41,170 nucleotides of DNA from Alphaproteobacteria bacterium. GTDB taxonomy: Bacteria > Pseudomonadota > Alphaproteobacteria > SHVW01. A program made the translations under genes and the position numbers. The first letter of the stretch is position 1. Each line of letters opens with the position of its first letter. The stretch spans positions 1 through 41,170 of the forward strand of contig VGDO01000024.1 of the NCBI GenBank assembly GCA_016869645.1, read 5' to 3'. Shown here one piece after another: positions 40,781-41,170 of this stretch. The notes under the pieces were generated by a model. That model made no database searches. It was not told the DNA's origin and saw only the letters and a list, made by a program, of their open reading frames with translations.

Positions 40781-40885
40781 GGCGCCGCTGCAACAAGGAC
40801 TTGGGCTAGGAGGGCGTCGCGACGCGGTGCTGGATGCACCGCGAGCGATGGCCGACGCCGCCCCAAGTCCTTGCACCAGCGGCCC
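40781..40885. repeat. 105-bp long imperfect palindrome
   Basis: Three nested complementary arm pairs are visible. The outer pair, 40781-40805 with 40861-40885, is imperfect and centred on CAAGGACTTGGG. The middle pair is GGCGTCG (40813-40819) with CGACGCC (40853-40859). The inner pair is GCGGTGC (40824-40830) with GCACCGC (40836-40842) around TGGAT. It lies 55 bases after the parvulin stop. Possible roles are a terminator for the nar operon, a miniature mobile element or a structured RNA. The remainder of the 305-base gap (40727-41031) shows no gene. Confidence 0.75.
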
Positions 40886-41031
40886 GGAGGGTTGGGCCAG
40901 GAAGTTCGATGGCGTTGTCGCGAATGTTCGGCGATGTGTCCAGCATCGTCTTCACATCCGCTCCTAGCCTGAACTTTGCCCGAATTTTGACCAAGCCACT
41001 GATGTGACTCGCGTTTGTCTGCGGGTCCTGA

Positions 41032-41170
41032 CTACAGGCTGGGCTTGACGGCGAGCAGATCGAGTGCGCGGCGCTGGATTTCGGTCGGGGTGGCGAGCAC
41101 CGGGAAGGAGGCTGCGCGGCCGAAGCGGACGGTGTTGCGGGTGAGCGTGGCGAGATCGGCGAGCAGCGAT
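41032..41170 (-). CDS. C-terminal end of a DDE transposase (partial)
   Basis: The minus-strand frame enters from the right edge and ends at TAG (41032-41034). Its residues include LLADLATLTRNTVRFGRAA and TPTEIQRRALDLLAVKPSL. This tail pattern (LADLATLTRNTV, then TPxQRRAxDLL) is one I recognise from transposases of IS1634/IS4-like elements, though the exact family is uncertain. The rest lies outside the window. An IS terminus should lie between the stop and about 40985. Confidence 0.5.
   Translation of the reverse strand, partial: SLLADLATLTRNTVRFGRAASFPVLATPTEIQRRALDLLAVKPSL

Noticed and set aside
40806..40994. A 62-codon minus-strand frame beside the long palindrome
   Set aside because: It overlaps half of the palindrome, has no good ribosome site and no recognisable features.

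Overview
The window is 41 kb of high-GC DNA, packed mostly wall to wall with genes that overlap at ATGA or GTGA junctions. It looks like an alphaproteobacterial chromosome. The reasons are the fused double NarK, the heterotetrameric sarcosine oxidase order soxBDAG, the many solute-binding-protein transporters (TRAP, TTT, ABC) paired with single catabolic enzymes, and the GC-rich intergenic palindromes. A Rhodospirillales- or Hyphomicrobiales-type host is a guess from style only. No rRNA, tRNA or CRISPR array was seen.

Layout. (1) 1-2437, minus strand: a dctPQM TRAP transporter whose dctM is cut off at about base 97 by foreign sequence that looks like the end of an insertion sequence. (2) 2657-3952: an amidohydrolase with a changed metal site. 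(3) 4044-7710: two dipeptide-type ABC permeases, divergent from their binding protein, with no ATPase genes. (4) 7915-12633, minus strand: a tightly overlapping five-gene operon with an NMT1-like binding protein, an isoaspartyl peptidase and a three-subunit flavin/iron-sulfur amine dehydrogenase (HcnABC / opine oxidase / D-hydroxyproline dehydrogenase type). (5) 12889-22876, plus strand: a SelA-like PLP enzyme, a gamma-glutamyltransferase-family protein, a CaiB-type CoA transferase, a crotonase lacking both hydratase glutamates, a complete tripartite tricarboxylate transporter (TctC, TctB, TctA), an MmgE/PrpD protein and a small zinc protein. (6) 22893-25191, minus strand: a LysE exporter, an Ldh2-type dehydrogenase and an AhpD-like protein. 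(7) 25465-30518: soxBDAG. (8) 30571-40726: narK (fused), narG, narH, narJ, narI and a parvulin, i.e. respiratory nitrate reduction. (9) 40727-41170: a 105-bp structured palindrome and the tail of a transposase.

How it works together. The first 30 kb reads as a catabolic archipelago: several uptake systems, each beside hydrolases or oxidases for amides, gamma-glutamyl or N-alkylated amino compounds. The last 10 kb is an anaerobic respiration operon. Its likely FixK/FNR-type promoter lies inside the 3' end of soxG, about 77 bp before narK, so the two functions are physically nested. No transcription factor gene is present anywhere in the window, so control must come from elsewhere. Four families of inverted repeats sit in intergenic gaps, and some pairs show compensating base changes. 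Both window ends carry signs of mobile elements.

The least conventional parts are the five-gene peptidase/amine-oxidase operon, the CoA cluster built around a crotonase without catalytic glutamates, the palindrome nested inside a palindrome at 7737-7788, and the promoter embedded in soxG.
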